From Siphonodentalium dalli (taxonomy: Eukaryota; Mollusca; Scaphopoda; Gadilida; Siphonodentaliidae): a DNA stretch of 64,000 bases. The position numbers and the translations under genes are program-made. A model generated the notes under the pieces. The model made no database searches and was not told the DNA's origin. It saw only the letters and a list, made by a program, of their open reading frames with translations. Positions 55,100-64,000 of this stretch are shown here, piece after piece; the first letter of the stretch is position 1; each line of letters opens with the position of its first letter. The stretch is from NCBI GenBank assembly GCA_032622095.1, contig CP136068.1, forward strand, positions 14,985,729 through 15,049,728, in the 5' to 3' direction.

Positions 55100-55737
55100 T
55101 TTTTGCACAATTTATTGATAAATGTGCCATACAACATACTTATGCAACCTTTAAGGGTACTGTACACAAAATCCACCCATTTATTGTACCATATCCATAG
55201 TCAACAAAATATATGCAACACATGAATGAATTTGGTTTTCCAAGTTTGACATGTAAAATTATAATAAAAATAAATTTATGACTCAAGTCATAAATTGATT
55301 TTCATTATAATTACCAATCCATTGATATATTAAAGGGCTAATTAGAAAAAGACTTTGGACAGTCTAAAACAGATTCCACCAAATTCCATTTCCAGAACAA
55401 AAATTCAGCTGATCACTTGCATACTACAGGCTATCAAATTTCTATATTATGGCTTTCATACCCTCCCACAAACATACATGTACATGTATATGGGTTCTTT
55501 TTGCCAATTGGTCAAATCTTAAATTATACGAAAACCCATTATTTTTGATGGTTTCTACCATAATAATGTTGGTTGCCAAGTAAACAGAAAATAAACGGTG
55601 ACCATGTAATTCTTTTGTTTACGGTTATCACTTATTTACTGTTTACACAGTCCTGAAGTTATTATGATAGAAACAGTTGGTACGCAAACAGTCAAGTGTT
55701 TCACACATAATTTTGTGATTAATTTTCCAAGTGTGCA
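55100..55737. other. No feature recognised
   Basis: AT-rich with a TTATGACTCAAGTCATAA hairpin at 55276-55293. Confidence 0.45.
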
Positions 55738-57254
55738 TGCTGGCATACAAGTCCAGAGTCCGACAAGGATATGTATTATCCCCTCTATTATTCAAGATAT
55801 TTATTGATGACATTGATGGCATCTTTGATGATAAATGTGACCATTGTCTATCGGGTCTAGCAAACTAAATCACTTATTATTTGCGGATGATTTAGTGCTA
55901 TTGTCAGAAAGTCCGGAGGGACTTCAGCGGTCATTAGATAGCTTACAGTCTTACACAAATATGAACGCTCTCTCAGTCAATCCTGATAAGACCAAACTAG
56001 AAAACCCAACTTTAACAAAAACTTCTTCCTTGCTGGAAATCAATTGGAAATTGTTAACGAATACACATATCTTGGAATAACCTTTGCAAACACGGGAAAA
56101 TTCATACAGGCAGTGGATAACCTGAGCGTCAAAGGGCGAAAGGCTCTCTTTTCAATAACACATGCATGTGCTAATAAAGCACCACTCCCTCTTAAAACGT
56201 CCCTTAAACTATTTGACAAATTAATTAAACCCATCATCTTATACGGAAGTGAAATTTGGGCAACAGGAATAACTAAACAAAATTATGATCGTTATTCGTG
56301 TGAAAAAGTTCATGTATCACATTGCAAACATATTCTCGGAGTTGGAAAATATGCATCTAATTCTGCTGTTCGAGCTGAACTAGGAAGCTATCCGTTATAT
56401 ATTGATGCATTGTATAGAATGGCTACCTACGCGGTTAAAATTACCTCACGTTGCACGAGCAAGTTATTGCAAGACGCAGTTATTGAACAACTTAACGGAA
56501 AAACTGGTAGTTCCATCTTCAAAAGTTTAGAATCGTATGGGTTTACTATAAATAGAGATGAGAGTAGTAGCGTCCTTCTGAGTAGTCTGATTTCGTTCAA
56601 ACGACAGCTTCAGAAAAACCATGTTATATATTTTCGAGTCAGTATGCTTGATAGCGCTTCTAAATCCGGCAAAAACAAGCTAAAAACATATAGGCGTTTC
56701 AAACGAAATTTTGAGTTAGAACCCTACCTTATTCACACAGCTTCCCAATCTGACCGTACAATGTTTACGCGACTGAGAATAAGTAATCATTCTCTTGCTA
56801 TTGAAAAAGGTAGACATACGCAACCGAAAAAGACACCTTTACCATTACGGCTGTGTGTGTTCTGTGAAGACAAAATCGTGGAAGACGAAAGGCACTTCTT
56901 AATTGACTGCCCCCATTATTCCACCCAGCGTAGTGAATTACTAAAACTAATGGAGGGAAGTTTTATTAATTTTCGACTGATGAGTAGATGGGACCAACTG
57001 AAGCATATATTAGATAATGACCTTACACAACATTGTGCGAAAGTTTGCAACATAGTCAGGAGGTTTTTCGAGTGCAGATTGAACAATACCTAAATATTAT
57101 TATATAATGCATATTAAGTTACATGACTGAGTGATGTTATTATTATACAGTGTATGTTTGTTCATGTACCACATTAATATTATATCTATGTATGGCAACC
57201 TGTCCCAACCAAGGGACGTATTTTGCTTAATAAATTCTATTCTATTCTATTCTA
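55738..57254 (+). mobile_element. 5'-truncated LINE (non-LTR retrotransposon)
   Basis: Starts abruptly inside the reverse-transcriptase domain. It continues to a stop at 57091-57093 and has about 140 bp of 3'UTR. It ends in TTAATAAATTCTATTCTATT followed by another CTATTCTA, an (ATTCT)n tail used as 3' terminus by some LINE clades. 5' truncation with a simple-repeat 3' end is the usual outcome of target-primed reverse transcription. Confidence 0.85.
55756..57093 (+). pseudogene. LINE ORF2 reverse transcriptase, broken
   Basis: Order of motifs: VRQGYVLSPLLFKIFIDDI (about 55760-55816), the catalytic KLNHLLFADDLVLLSESPEG (about 55862-55921), and NALSVNPDKTK. A 349-codon open stretch from 56044 follows, with YTYLGITF, LIKPIILYGSEIWATG and the terminal CVFCEDKIVEDERHFLIDCP zinc knuckle. 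Frame changes occur near 55840 and 56000, the latter with a few residues apparently lost before NKNFFLAGNQ. The fingers and endonuclease are missing. In an intact element the protein copies its own RNA at a nicked chromosomal site; this copy cannot. The clade is not assigned; CR1/L2/RTE-X-like groups share this C-terminus. Confidence 0.9.
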
Positions 57255-57780
57255 GAACTAAATTCCACAAGATGCTGCAAGATGTGGAAAATTGCATGTA
57301 AAATTTCCCGAAATCACAAACCTCTTTATAGGTCTATTCTACCATTTAAGTGCCATCAGTAACCTTAAATTAAGGCATGTAATTTGCCTGCACATGTGAG
57401 GGCCACCCCATTCATGAATCATATCATAAGCAACTTAAATTAAGAGTCGAAGATGAAGTAAATTGTCCAAATGACATAATTGTTTGCATCAATGTTGAAT
57501 GATGTTTTAAGATAAACATCAATGAAGACACAGTGATATTTTTTTGAAATTAAACTTTAATTCAAACATATCCAGGAGGAATAATTGTCATCCTAGCCAT
57601 TCCTCCACAGCAGCGTATATTCCTGATGTCTGTGCACACCTCACCATCGCAACCATTGCAATGAATTAACACTTAATATATAGTTCATCACACCCTTCTT
57701 ATATTGAACATTCCCAAGAATGACAGCTCATCTGTTTTACACCTGTCATGCAGTAGAAATTTAAAGATCAGCAAACTCCT
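57255..57780 (-). other. Probable 3'UTR of the minus-strand gene plus spacer
   Basis: Downstream of the stop codon at 57781 the minus strand has ATTAAA about 220 bp on (57556-57561), an accepted polyadenylation signal variant. The remainder up to the LINE end has nothing recognised. Confidence 0.35.
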
Positions 57781-57993
57781 TTATATTGGCATCTGATGAA
57801 TATAGCAGCACTTGACAGCATAGCATGTTACTAACTTCCCACAGGCTGCACCACACTTGTATATTGTGGTGCAATATTTATGAATGAAGAGTTGACGAAT
57901 AACATATTGTATCTGCACAGATAACACACATGCCTCCTCTGTATGCTGTGCACATTCTGATACTAAAGTTTCCAATGCCAGTGAAAGAACATA
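57781..57993 (-). CDS. Candidate terminal coding exon, unknown protein
   Basis: Preceded on the minus strand by a strong 3' splice site (GCATTTCTTTTCAG ending at 57996; a second AG ends at 57994). It is open to a TAA at 57783-57781. The peptide reads YVLSLALETLVSECAQHTEE, then VLSVQIQYVIRQLF and a cysteine-rich end KYCTTIYKCGAACGKL to HQMPI. Even codon usage and the alpha-helical pattern distinguish it from chance frames. Splicing from the exon at 58256-58431 over a 262-bp intron keeps phase 0 when the second AG is used. I do not recognise the family. Confidence 0.5.
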   Translation of the reverse strand, partial: YVLSLALETLVSECAQHTEEACVLSVQIQYVIRQLFIHKYCTTIYKCGAACGKLVTCYAVKCCYIHQMPI

Positions 57994-58255
57994 CTCTGAA
58001 AAGAAATGCATAAAATACTATGTTTAGGAAAAGTCAGATTTAAAGACATGTATTGCAGACTTATTTCATTGAATACTAAAAGCATTGTTAGGGCATGGTA
58101 AAATATGCCCATGGCAATTCCAACAAAAGGCCTTTAACTCTGGTGAAATTGACGTGCTGAACCAAAACTCAAACTGGACCACCTGTATTTTGTACATTAA
58201 AACACACACATTTCAAATTTCGTTCAACTCAGTTGAGACTATCTAAAGTTACCAC

Positions 58256-58431
58256 CTGACATCTGGAATCCAAAAGCGAACTAACAAACAGAGATGCAGC
58301 ATAATACATGCCCTTTTTTAAACAGGCATATATGGGTGCATATAAACAATCAGTTAGTATCCAAACACTATCCCCACTGGAATTATGTAGCAAACACCTG
58401 AGATTAAGAACTAAAATTCCAACCATATCCA
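58256..58431 (-). CDS. Candidate penultimate coding exon, unknown protein
   Basis: Bounded by a 3' splice site (TGCTACAG ending at 58432) and a 5' splice site (CAG|GTGGTA, GT at 58255-58254). Its length, 176 nt, leaves two bases plus 58 full codons. The peptide reads DMVGILVLNLRCLLHNSSGD, then DCLYAPIYACLKKGMYYAAS and LFVSSLLDSRCQ, helical and HEAT-like in feel, but no family is recognised. Together with 57781-57993 it would be the C-terminus of a host gene on the minus strand; upstream exons were not found in 58.4-60 kb. Confidence 0.45.
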
Positions 58432-58988
58432 CTGTAGCATTTCAGAGAATACAACGGTTGAACCACGCACAAATGTAAACATTTACTACTTTATTCAGGG
58501 CACCTTATTGAGTATAAACATTACTGAAAAGATTGTCCCAATACTATTATACTAGTCACTGAGTTTAATTTGTTTATAACAATGATGTTGTTTTCTGACT
58601 ATTTGGATAACTTATTTTGATTGTTTATTATTCAAGAGCAGGTCCGGGAACACCTCACTGGATTGTTTCACATCACTTTAATTTGTCTTTAAAAGCACAT
58701 CAGGTTATTGAATATTTACCAGGTCATTTATAAGGCTATCATGGCTATGGTTTATATAGTGTCATCAGAATTATGTGAATTAAAGTGCAAAATGCGACTA
58801 TTCTCCCCCCAATTGCCCCTGTTTTTTTAATCTCCAGTTACCCTTCACAGGTATTATTTTATTTAGTCTTATTCCATACCATGACACTTAGAAGTACACA
58901 ATCTGCTAGACATTATTTGTTTGGACTCTTTTCCATAGGTAGGGAATTTAGACATAAATTCAACAAACATACAACATAAGGCTTTTTG
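58432..58988. other. Possible intron, nothing recognised
   Basis: No further exon could be placed with confidence. The next repeat starts at the TTAA at 58989. Confidence 0.4.
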
Positions 58989-58992
58989 TTAA

Positions 58993-59340
58993 AGGTGCAC
59001 AATCTGATCTGATTGTCCCCGGATCATCCAGTTACAACATGAACAACGGAAATTTACACCGAAAGCCAATAATCATCCAACATTACTTCTCATCATGTTA
59101 TCTTCCGAAATTGATTTGCGATGACCTTGCGAGACCTCTCAATATCTTGTGTATCTGCATATTTCTAGAAGAAGTCAGTGGAATGTTTGGTAGGCTGACA
59201 AATAATCGAGGTGGATAAAATTAACATATTTGATAACTCAGAGCTTTGAGGGATAGGATCCTCAACTCAAATAAAATATTATTTAAACCCGAAGCTGAAG
59301 AAATAGTAATTTAGGGGGCGTCAAATCAGATTATACATCT
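58993..59340 (+). mobile_element. TTAA-target MITE (family B), copy c
   Basis: AGGTGCACAATCTGATCTGA at left after TTAA; TCAAATCAGATTATACATCT at right, where the flank reads TCTA instead of TTAA. Interior CAGAGCTTTGAGGGATAGGA and CCTCAACTCAAATAAAATAT match copy a. The oldest-looking copy. Confidence 0.75.
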
Positions 59341-59505
59341 TCTAAGTGATGCGTATTTATATAAAAACTTAGTTGTAAATTGAATACATCCAAGTTCCAA
59401 CTTTGGTCCAGTGTATGTCGTCCAGTCAATTTACTTCCACAGCAAGCCTTCTAGCTGACCGTCCTCTATAAAATATAACATACAGGTCTTATAAAATGAT
59501 ATCAA

Positions 59506-59731
59506 CAAGCCTTGAAATAGTGTGTATGTCATTTGCAGAATGAGGTCCCCAGAGGAAGAATTTAGTTATGGTACCCCACATAGTGGGCTAGCATCACCAA
59601 ATTCACCATCTGTGAACCTCTCCAGAGGGTGTATTTGGTGATGCTAGCCCACTGTGCGGGGTACCATGAATAAATTCACCCTCTGGGGACCTCATTCTGC
59701 GAATGACAGGCACACTCCATTTCAAGGCTTG
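59506..59731. mobile_element. 226-bp foldback MITE
   Basis: Arms of about 95-100 bp pair almost to the centre: CAAGCCTTGAAATAG, CAGAATGAGGTCCCCAGAGG, GGTACCCCACATAGTGGGCT and AGCATCACCAAATTCACC against their complements ending at 59731. The same family, degraded, is at 16990-17370. No direct flanking repeat is obvious. Confidence 0.85.
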
Positions 59732-59734
59732 GAC

Positions 59735-60280
59735 ATGCACTAGTATATGAAATGACATGTACATCTATAGATTTACTTAAAATATCACATATTGTTCTGG
59801 ATATAAATCTTTTCAATGTACTGGCCACGACATATAGGATTTTAAACAAAGAAAACATTATTGCAGGCATGTCATACATGTAGCATGGTTTGATGACAGG
59901 TGAAATACCCATCATGGGTGGGGGTGTGAGTAATCACATTCTTCATGACTTCGGGGCGGGCGGCCTTCATTTAGGTTATAGTTTAGAAATAACATTTATC
60001 AAATTATGATAATTTCCTCGAGAAGATACTATTATATAGTATAGCATAATTATTATATGAATGTGATATTATTCACACAACACGCTTTGTGTCGGAGAAA
60101 ATGCAAGTCGAGCAAAAAGAGCAGTGAATTGTTTATAAGCAGAGTCACGATAATGCATCGTTTCCTTATATTTAGATTTGTGTTTGGTACATCTACAACT
60201 TACAACTCACAATATTATCATAGTAAATTCCTTATTTGGTCTGTATTACCATATTTTGGTTAAGAGAGAATCCTAACTGG
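59735..60280. other. No feature recognised
   Basis: AT-rich, with short frames only. Confidence 0.4.
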
Positions 60281-60692
60281 ATAAGGGGGGGGGGCTCGGA
60301 AAATAATTCAGGCACGTATGCTGAGTTTTACTTTTCGACCCTAGTTGGCACTCACTCACCCCCACATCCAAATTGTTTTTCTGTTTTCGGCAGTTTTTTC
60401 GACCATATATGGACACCCAACCCCCCTTTTATCACTAAAACAGAGATTTGCGAGGGTGGGGGGGGGGGGGAATTCACTGTACACAGCTGTATATGAATTT
60501 ATGTGCATTCATGGATGTTAACATAACATGTAAATAGGAATGTGTCATTTTGGGTTCAATCGGCTAAAAAAAAACATGGCTGCCAGCGGCCATTATGGAT
60601 TTCAAAATTTGCAACAAAATACAACACGATAACTGCCTGCAGCCAGTTTAGCAGTTAGAATTACATTATTTCTCTTCTTCTAATGTGTTTAA

Positions 60693-62256
60693 CACGTTGA
60701 GTGCCACTACGAGTTATCTCGTAGTTCGCAACCTTCGCAGGTTGCCACTACGAGTTATCTCGTAGTGGTTTCCATGTCGTGTAACTGACAAATGGAAGCA
60801 GTGGAATAGGTCGATACACCACGAAAACCCGCCTCGGAACATCAGAGCAGTGATTTTATCAAATAAATAGTGTGGCTCCCCTTACATCGTTCAACTGAAG
60901 TGAGCAACAACAGCACATATATTCTACTCAAAATGGTCCAGTTGTGAGTGAATACAACGGACAATGTCTCACTGAGTGACCACCAGAGGCAGTCGTGTAT
61001 GGGCAATTCGACTGGGGTTTTGGTCTTCAATAGACTGACAATGTTCACGCATGCAAACAAAGTCAGGGGTGGATACTCACAATGTACAAACATGCGAAGG
61101 CAGTTTCGAGGAATGGTTACATATTTGTGTTTCAACACATTGAAACTTCGCACAACCACCCACACACGTCACACAGGCCTGCCAAATCTGTTCCCTCTCA
61201 CTCATGTGCGAGTGGACGCATCCAACACAAGATAAGCGGATAATCCATGACGTTATATGCGCGTTGATGCTACCATTATCTCATTAGGGAACACAGCAGT
61301 TGTTTTTGTATACACTGTGCGGCTCCATTTGGGGGCTAGGTATTTTATTATTTATAATACAAGTAAAGCAGAACAATTATTTCCCAAAACTACATTTTAC
61401 CCACTTCTGAACGTGTTGGACAATGGAAAGCGTAGCAATTACCGTACTTTAGACGTCATGCAGTTCACCGAACTGTTCTACTTGCGTAGGTACGGATGAA
61501 TGATTTTGTGTAGCATAGAGGTTTACAGTAAAGGGTGACTTACTTCCAGACGGATGGATTATATGGAATCGTTACATGTAGCACACTCCTGAATGTTCAG
61601 GGATCTATTTGGCTACTGCTGCATGGTTGTTTTAATTTTGTGCTGACAATTCTTCCAACACTATTATTTTGGGTTGTACTTTGGAACCCTATAGCATAGG
61701 CCTAAACCAGGCTAAATGGGAGATATCTTACAATACCCGAAACAACAGAAGATGCATGCTTGTAGTCATTCCTGTTTGGACGAAATAAACTCATCCTCAC
61801 AGGAAACAAGTTCACCCGATTCCACTTCGGATTCGCTGTCTGTAGCATGCATGCTCATATATATAAGTAATTTGCTCCGCCGTGCATCAGCCACAATTTA
61901 ACTAGATAAGGAGCTATAACCACCACAAGGACTCCCACACCTCAATAAATATGATTACCACCAAAATAACTTGTTTGGGTTACATTCTACTTCATATTTG
62001 TTGCTCAAACGTGTCCAATTGTGTCTACGAGATAACTCGTAGTTGGCACTGGTGGTGGGAATACCAAAATTCCTTCCGCCAGTGCCGGCTACGAGTTATC
62101 TCGTAGTACTATCAATCGCCGTTTCTGTCATCTAAAGTCGCGACGTCATCCAATTTTTGCTTCATTGAAGCCAAATTATGGTCTACTAAGGGTATCTATC
62201 TTGCCACGATTTGGCAAACTGGCGAGATTACTAATTGATTTCTGGCACTCAACGTG
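60693..62256 (-). mobile_element. piggyBac-like element, 1564 bp, non-autonomous
   Basis: CACGTTGAGTGCC at 60693-60705 and GGCACTCAACGTG at 62244-62256, each abutting TTAA (60689-60692, 62257-62260). Subterminal near-palindromes CTACGAGTTATCTCGTAG occur twice inside the left end (about 60706 and 60749) and twice inside the right end (about 62025, inverted, and 62090). TTAA targets with a short CAC/CCC-starting terminus are the piggyBac hallmark. The 1.5-kb interior lacks an intact transposase (about 600 codons in relatives). Confidence 0.85.
61766..61852 (-). pseudogene. Possible piggyBac transposase N-terminal remnant
   Basis: A 28-codon minus-strand frame starting MHATDSESEVESGELVSCED and ending KQE-stop. 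Acidic serine-rich N-termini are typical of piggyBac transposases, and the position (about 400 bp inside the right end, reading inward) is right. Nothing resembling the DDD catalytic core or the C-terminal cysteine domain follows, so the gene is lost or deleted. Weak on its own; context raises it. Confidence 0.35.
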
Positions 62257-62260
62257 TTAA

Positions 62261-62478
62261 AGGTACTCAATCCGATCAGACGCTCCTAAATTAGTATTTC
62301 TTTGGCTTCTGGGTTAAAACATATTTGAATCGAGTCAAGGAACCTACCTGTCAAAGCTCAGCGTGATCAGATATAGATATAGTAAATTATTACCGCTCGA
62401 GTTTTCTGTTTAAACTACTTAATAACCCCGAAGCCAAAGAAATAGTAATTTAGGAATGTCTGATCGGATTGAGTACCT
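62261..62478 (+). mobile_element. TTAA-target MITE (family B), copy d
   Basis: AGGTACTCAATCCGATCAGA at left and ATCGGATTGAGTACCT at right, with TTAA at 62257-62260 (shared with the piggyBac-like element) and 62479-62482. At 218 bp it is the shortest copy. Inner ends CTTTGGCTTC and GAAGCCAAAG extend the inverted repeat. Confidence 0.9.
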
Positions 62479-62619
62479 TTAAGCCAAATTCATTGCAAAA
62501 ACAGTCAAAAAACATGCAGGAAAAAGTTTTTTCAGTTGCGGAATTTTTGGTCCCATCGACAACACACCCACCCCGGCATACATGCCCTGAAAAGAAAACA
62601 CCCCCCCCCCCCCCCCCAC

Positions 62620-62756
62620 CAAGAGAAATGTTTGTCTGATGATTTCCCAATCATGAAGTAATGTGGATTAGCTGGATTACGAACTGACAGCGGGTAGAGT
62701 GGGTCGATTACAATATTACAATAAAATTTGGTGTGATTTCAATGTCAACTCAACAG
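62620..62756. other. No feature recognised
   Basis: Flank of the G-tract element. Confidence 0.4.
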
Positions 62757-62874
62757 GCTCAGCTGCCCCAATTGAATTTCAACAATTGCGGCAGCCCTCT
62801 ACTCCTTGCCCGATATGTGGTATAGGCCTGCACTCCCTGTCGCACCACATCTCCACCAATGTGGCCTCATTTTT
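62757..62874 (+). CDS. Candidate internal exon with CxxC motif
   Basis: CAACTCAACAG| gives a 3' splice site at 62756 and |GTAAGT at 62875 a consensus 5' splice site. In between, one frame is open throughout: APIEFQQLRQPSTPCPICGI then GLHSLSHHISTNVASF. CPIC-x-HSLSHH could be half of a C2H2 finger. No partner exon or family was found, so this may be coincidental. Confidence 0.3.
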
Positions 62875-62880
62875 GTAAGT

Positions 62881-64000
62881 GCAAGAAGTTTGTAAACTTT
62901 GCGCCATTTTTGAATGTTTTCTTTTCGTGGTATTTACAACATGACCAGTGCTACAGTGGTCATGTGACAGCTACGATCGCGCACATTGCCAAGGTCAGGC
63001 CACGAATTTCCTGGTAAAATCAAACAGCGCTTGATTGCTACGATTTGGCTACGATATTGTCGTGGGCATGCGCATTGGATGCTTCCTCCTGCGATATTCC
63101 CCACTTACGATTTTAATCGCAGCGTGTGCGGTGGCACTTAGCCGGCCCAACCCGGTCTGCCGGGTGCCTCGGTCCTCTGTGCTTTGAACTCTTTCTCACT
63201 AAAATAATGGTGTGCTATTACATGAGCCGGGGCAACTCGGCAAACCGAGTTGTCCCATCCTGCCTAATCGGGACAACTGGGTTAGCGGGAACAGCTTGGC
63301 TTGCGTAACAGCGAGTCATCCCAACTAGCTGGGATGAAAGTCTGGAACATAAACCCATTTATTGTAACATGATGTGACGTTAGCCAATAAAATGCTCGCA
63401 TCGTGTGAGTGACATTTAATCACTACCAAAGCCACTCAGTTATGGGCGTGCTGACATTATGTCGTGACGCGTGATTCAAAGACAGCTAGATGATTAACTA
63501 GATGCGTGAACGTCAACCGAGTTGTCCCAGCTAACCGAGTTAGAAAACAAGTGAGGGTTTTGATTTGGTTGAGGGTGGCCGGAGAATATGGTAGCCTGAT
63601 TTTGATGCAGCAAATTAGCACTTCTAGTGTATTATAAACAAACAGCCGGTTTGAGAGTATAATATATAGCTGAATACAGCTAGGTTAGCTGAATACAGCT
63701 ATTGTAGCTGTATTCTCACATTTGCCAGACCTGTTTGTATGCCGTAATTTTCTGCCTATATGATCTTACCTGTTTGCGTCCGTGGGCATTAAGTAGACAC
63801 AAGTGAGCTCAGTGGGCTTGCAGCATGTGCTAATTTCATAATTTTCAATAATTCTAAAATACGAATACATGTAATATTTTTTGTTTTGCAATTCGTTGCA
63901 TGATTAAAATAGGCCGTAAATATCGGGTCCATTCATTGAACGATGCAGGTATGTTGATATACATATTGCATCATACAGCTGATGTTACCATCAGGTTATT
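62881..64000. other. No gene; CCGAGTTGTCCC repeats and a hairpin
   Basis: CCGAGTTGTCCC occurs at 63245 and 63518, with inverted forms (GGGGCAACTCGG at 63229, GGGACAACTGGGTTAGC at 63271), so 63225-63545 may be a decayed foldback. GAATACAGCTA/TAGCTGTATTC (63691-63715) is a perfect 11-bp hairpin after a tandem AGCTGAATACAGCTA. CpG-richer DNA at 62980-63180. Confidence 0.4.

Larger units (their letters stand above)
60285..62617 (+). mobile_element. G-tract-terminated repeat carrying two TTAA elements
   Basis: G10 (60285-60294) then CTCGGAAAATAATTCAGGC at the left. CACCCACCCCGGCATACATG, CCCTGAAAAGAAAACA and C17 (62601-62617) at the right. The ends are thus inverted: G-run plus a CAGGCAYGTATGC word. 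Subtracting 60693-62260 and 62261-62482 leaves about 543 bp, equal to the clean copy at 46887-47432. A second G13 run lies inside at 60458-60470. Confidence 0.75.

Noticed and set aside
54751-55176. 141-codon minus-strand frame with repeated VFGFDQN
   Set aside because: Produced by the GGTTTTGATCAAAACC tandem array, whose unit lacks stop codons.

Overview
The window looks like gene-poor nuclear DNA of a marine lophotrochozoan, most likely a mollusc. It is AT-rich and full of decayed transposons. It carries interspersed repeats containing AAAGGGAGATAACT, scattered ACATGTA and ACCGGT palindromes, and relics of LINE, Penelope-like, hAT, PIF/Harbinger-like and TTAA-target elements. Nothing prokaryotic is visible: no operons, and no long intact protein-coding genes. 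The species call is an inference from repeat style only.

Layout. 1-4.6 kb: a dispersed repeat, then a pair of ~310-bp inverted arms about 2.3 kb apart. 4.9-10 kb: a dense nest in which a G-tract-terminated repeat holds a TA-target MITE, which itself holds a hAT relic; a TTAA-target MITE sits in a neighbouring 165-bp unit. 11-16.5 kb: diverged ~165-bp tandem units and a near-identical 479-bp direct duplication. 16.5-27 kb: mostly featureless DNA with two LINE 3' fragments and a possible promoter near 19.8 kb. 27.5-27.7 kb: a promoter-like block followed by a splice donor. 27.86-31.24 kb: a 3.37-kb GGCC-ended element with a 3-bp TGA duplication and an internal ~335-bp tandem array. 32.2-32.9 kb: an array of hairpins. 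33.4-35.8 kb: a second GGCC-ended element with a 165-bp tandem array inserted in it; an uninterrupted inverted copy lies at 37.3-38.0 kb.

41-46.2 kb: a tandemly duplicated locus interrupted by a 2.9-kb foldback element. The arms of that element hold decayed C2H2 zinc-finger code; its insertion is proven by a 6-bp duplication and an empty site. 46.9-51.3 kb: more repeats and a direct duplication. 53.4-57.3 kb: a Penelope-like fragment, a palindrome-based tandem array, and a 5'-truncated LINE with the FADD motif and an (ATTCT)n tail. 57.8-58.4 kb: the best host-gene candidate, two minus-strand exons of unrecognised function. 60.3-62.6 kb: another G-tract element carrying a piggyBac-like element and a TTAA MITE that abut and share one TTAA.

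The strongest results are structural. Several insertions can be dated relative to each other, because the pre-insertion sequence survives elsewhere in the window. These cases define exact termini and target-site duplications for about six element families, some of which may be undescribed.
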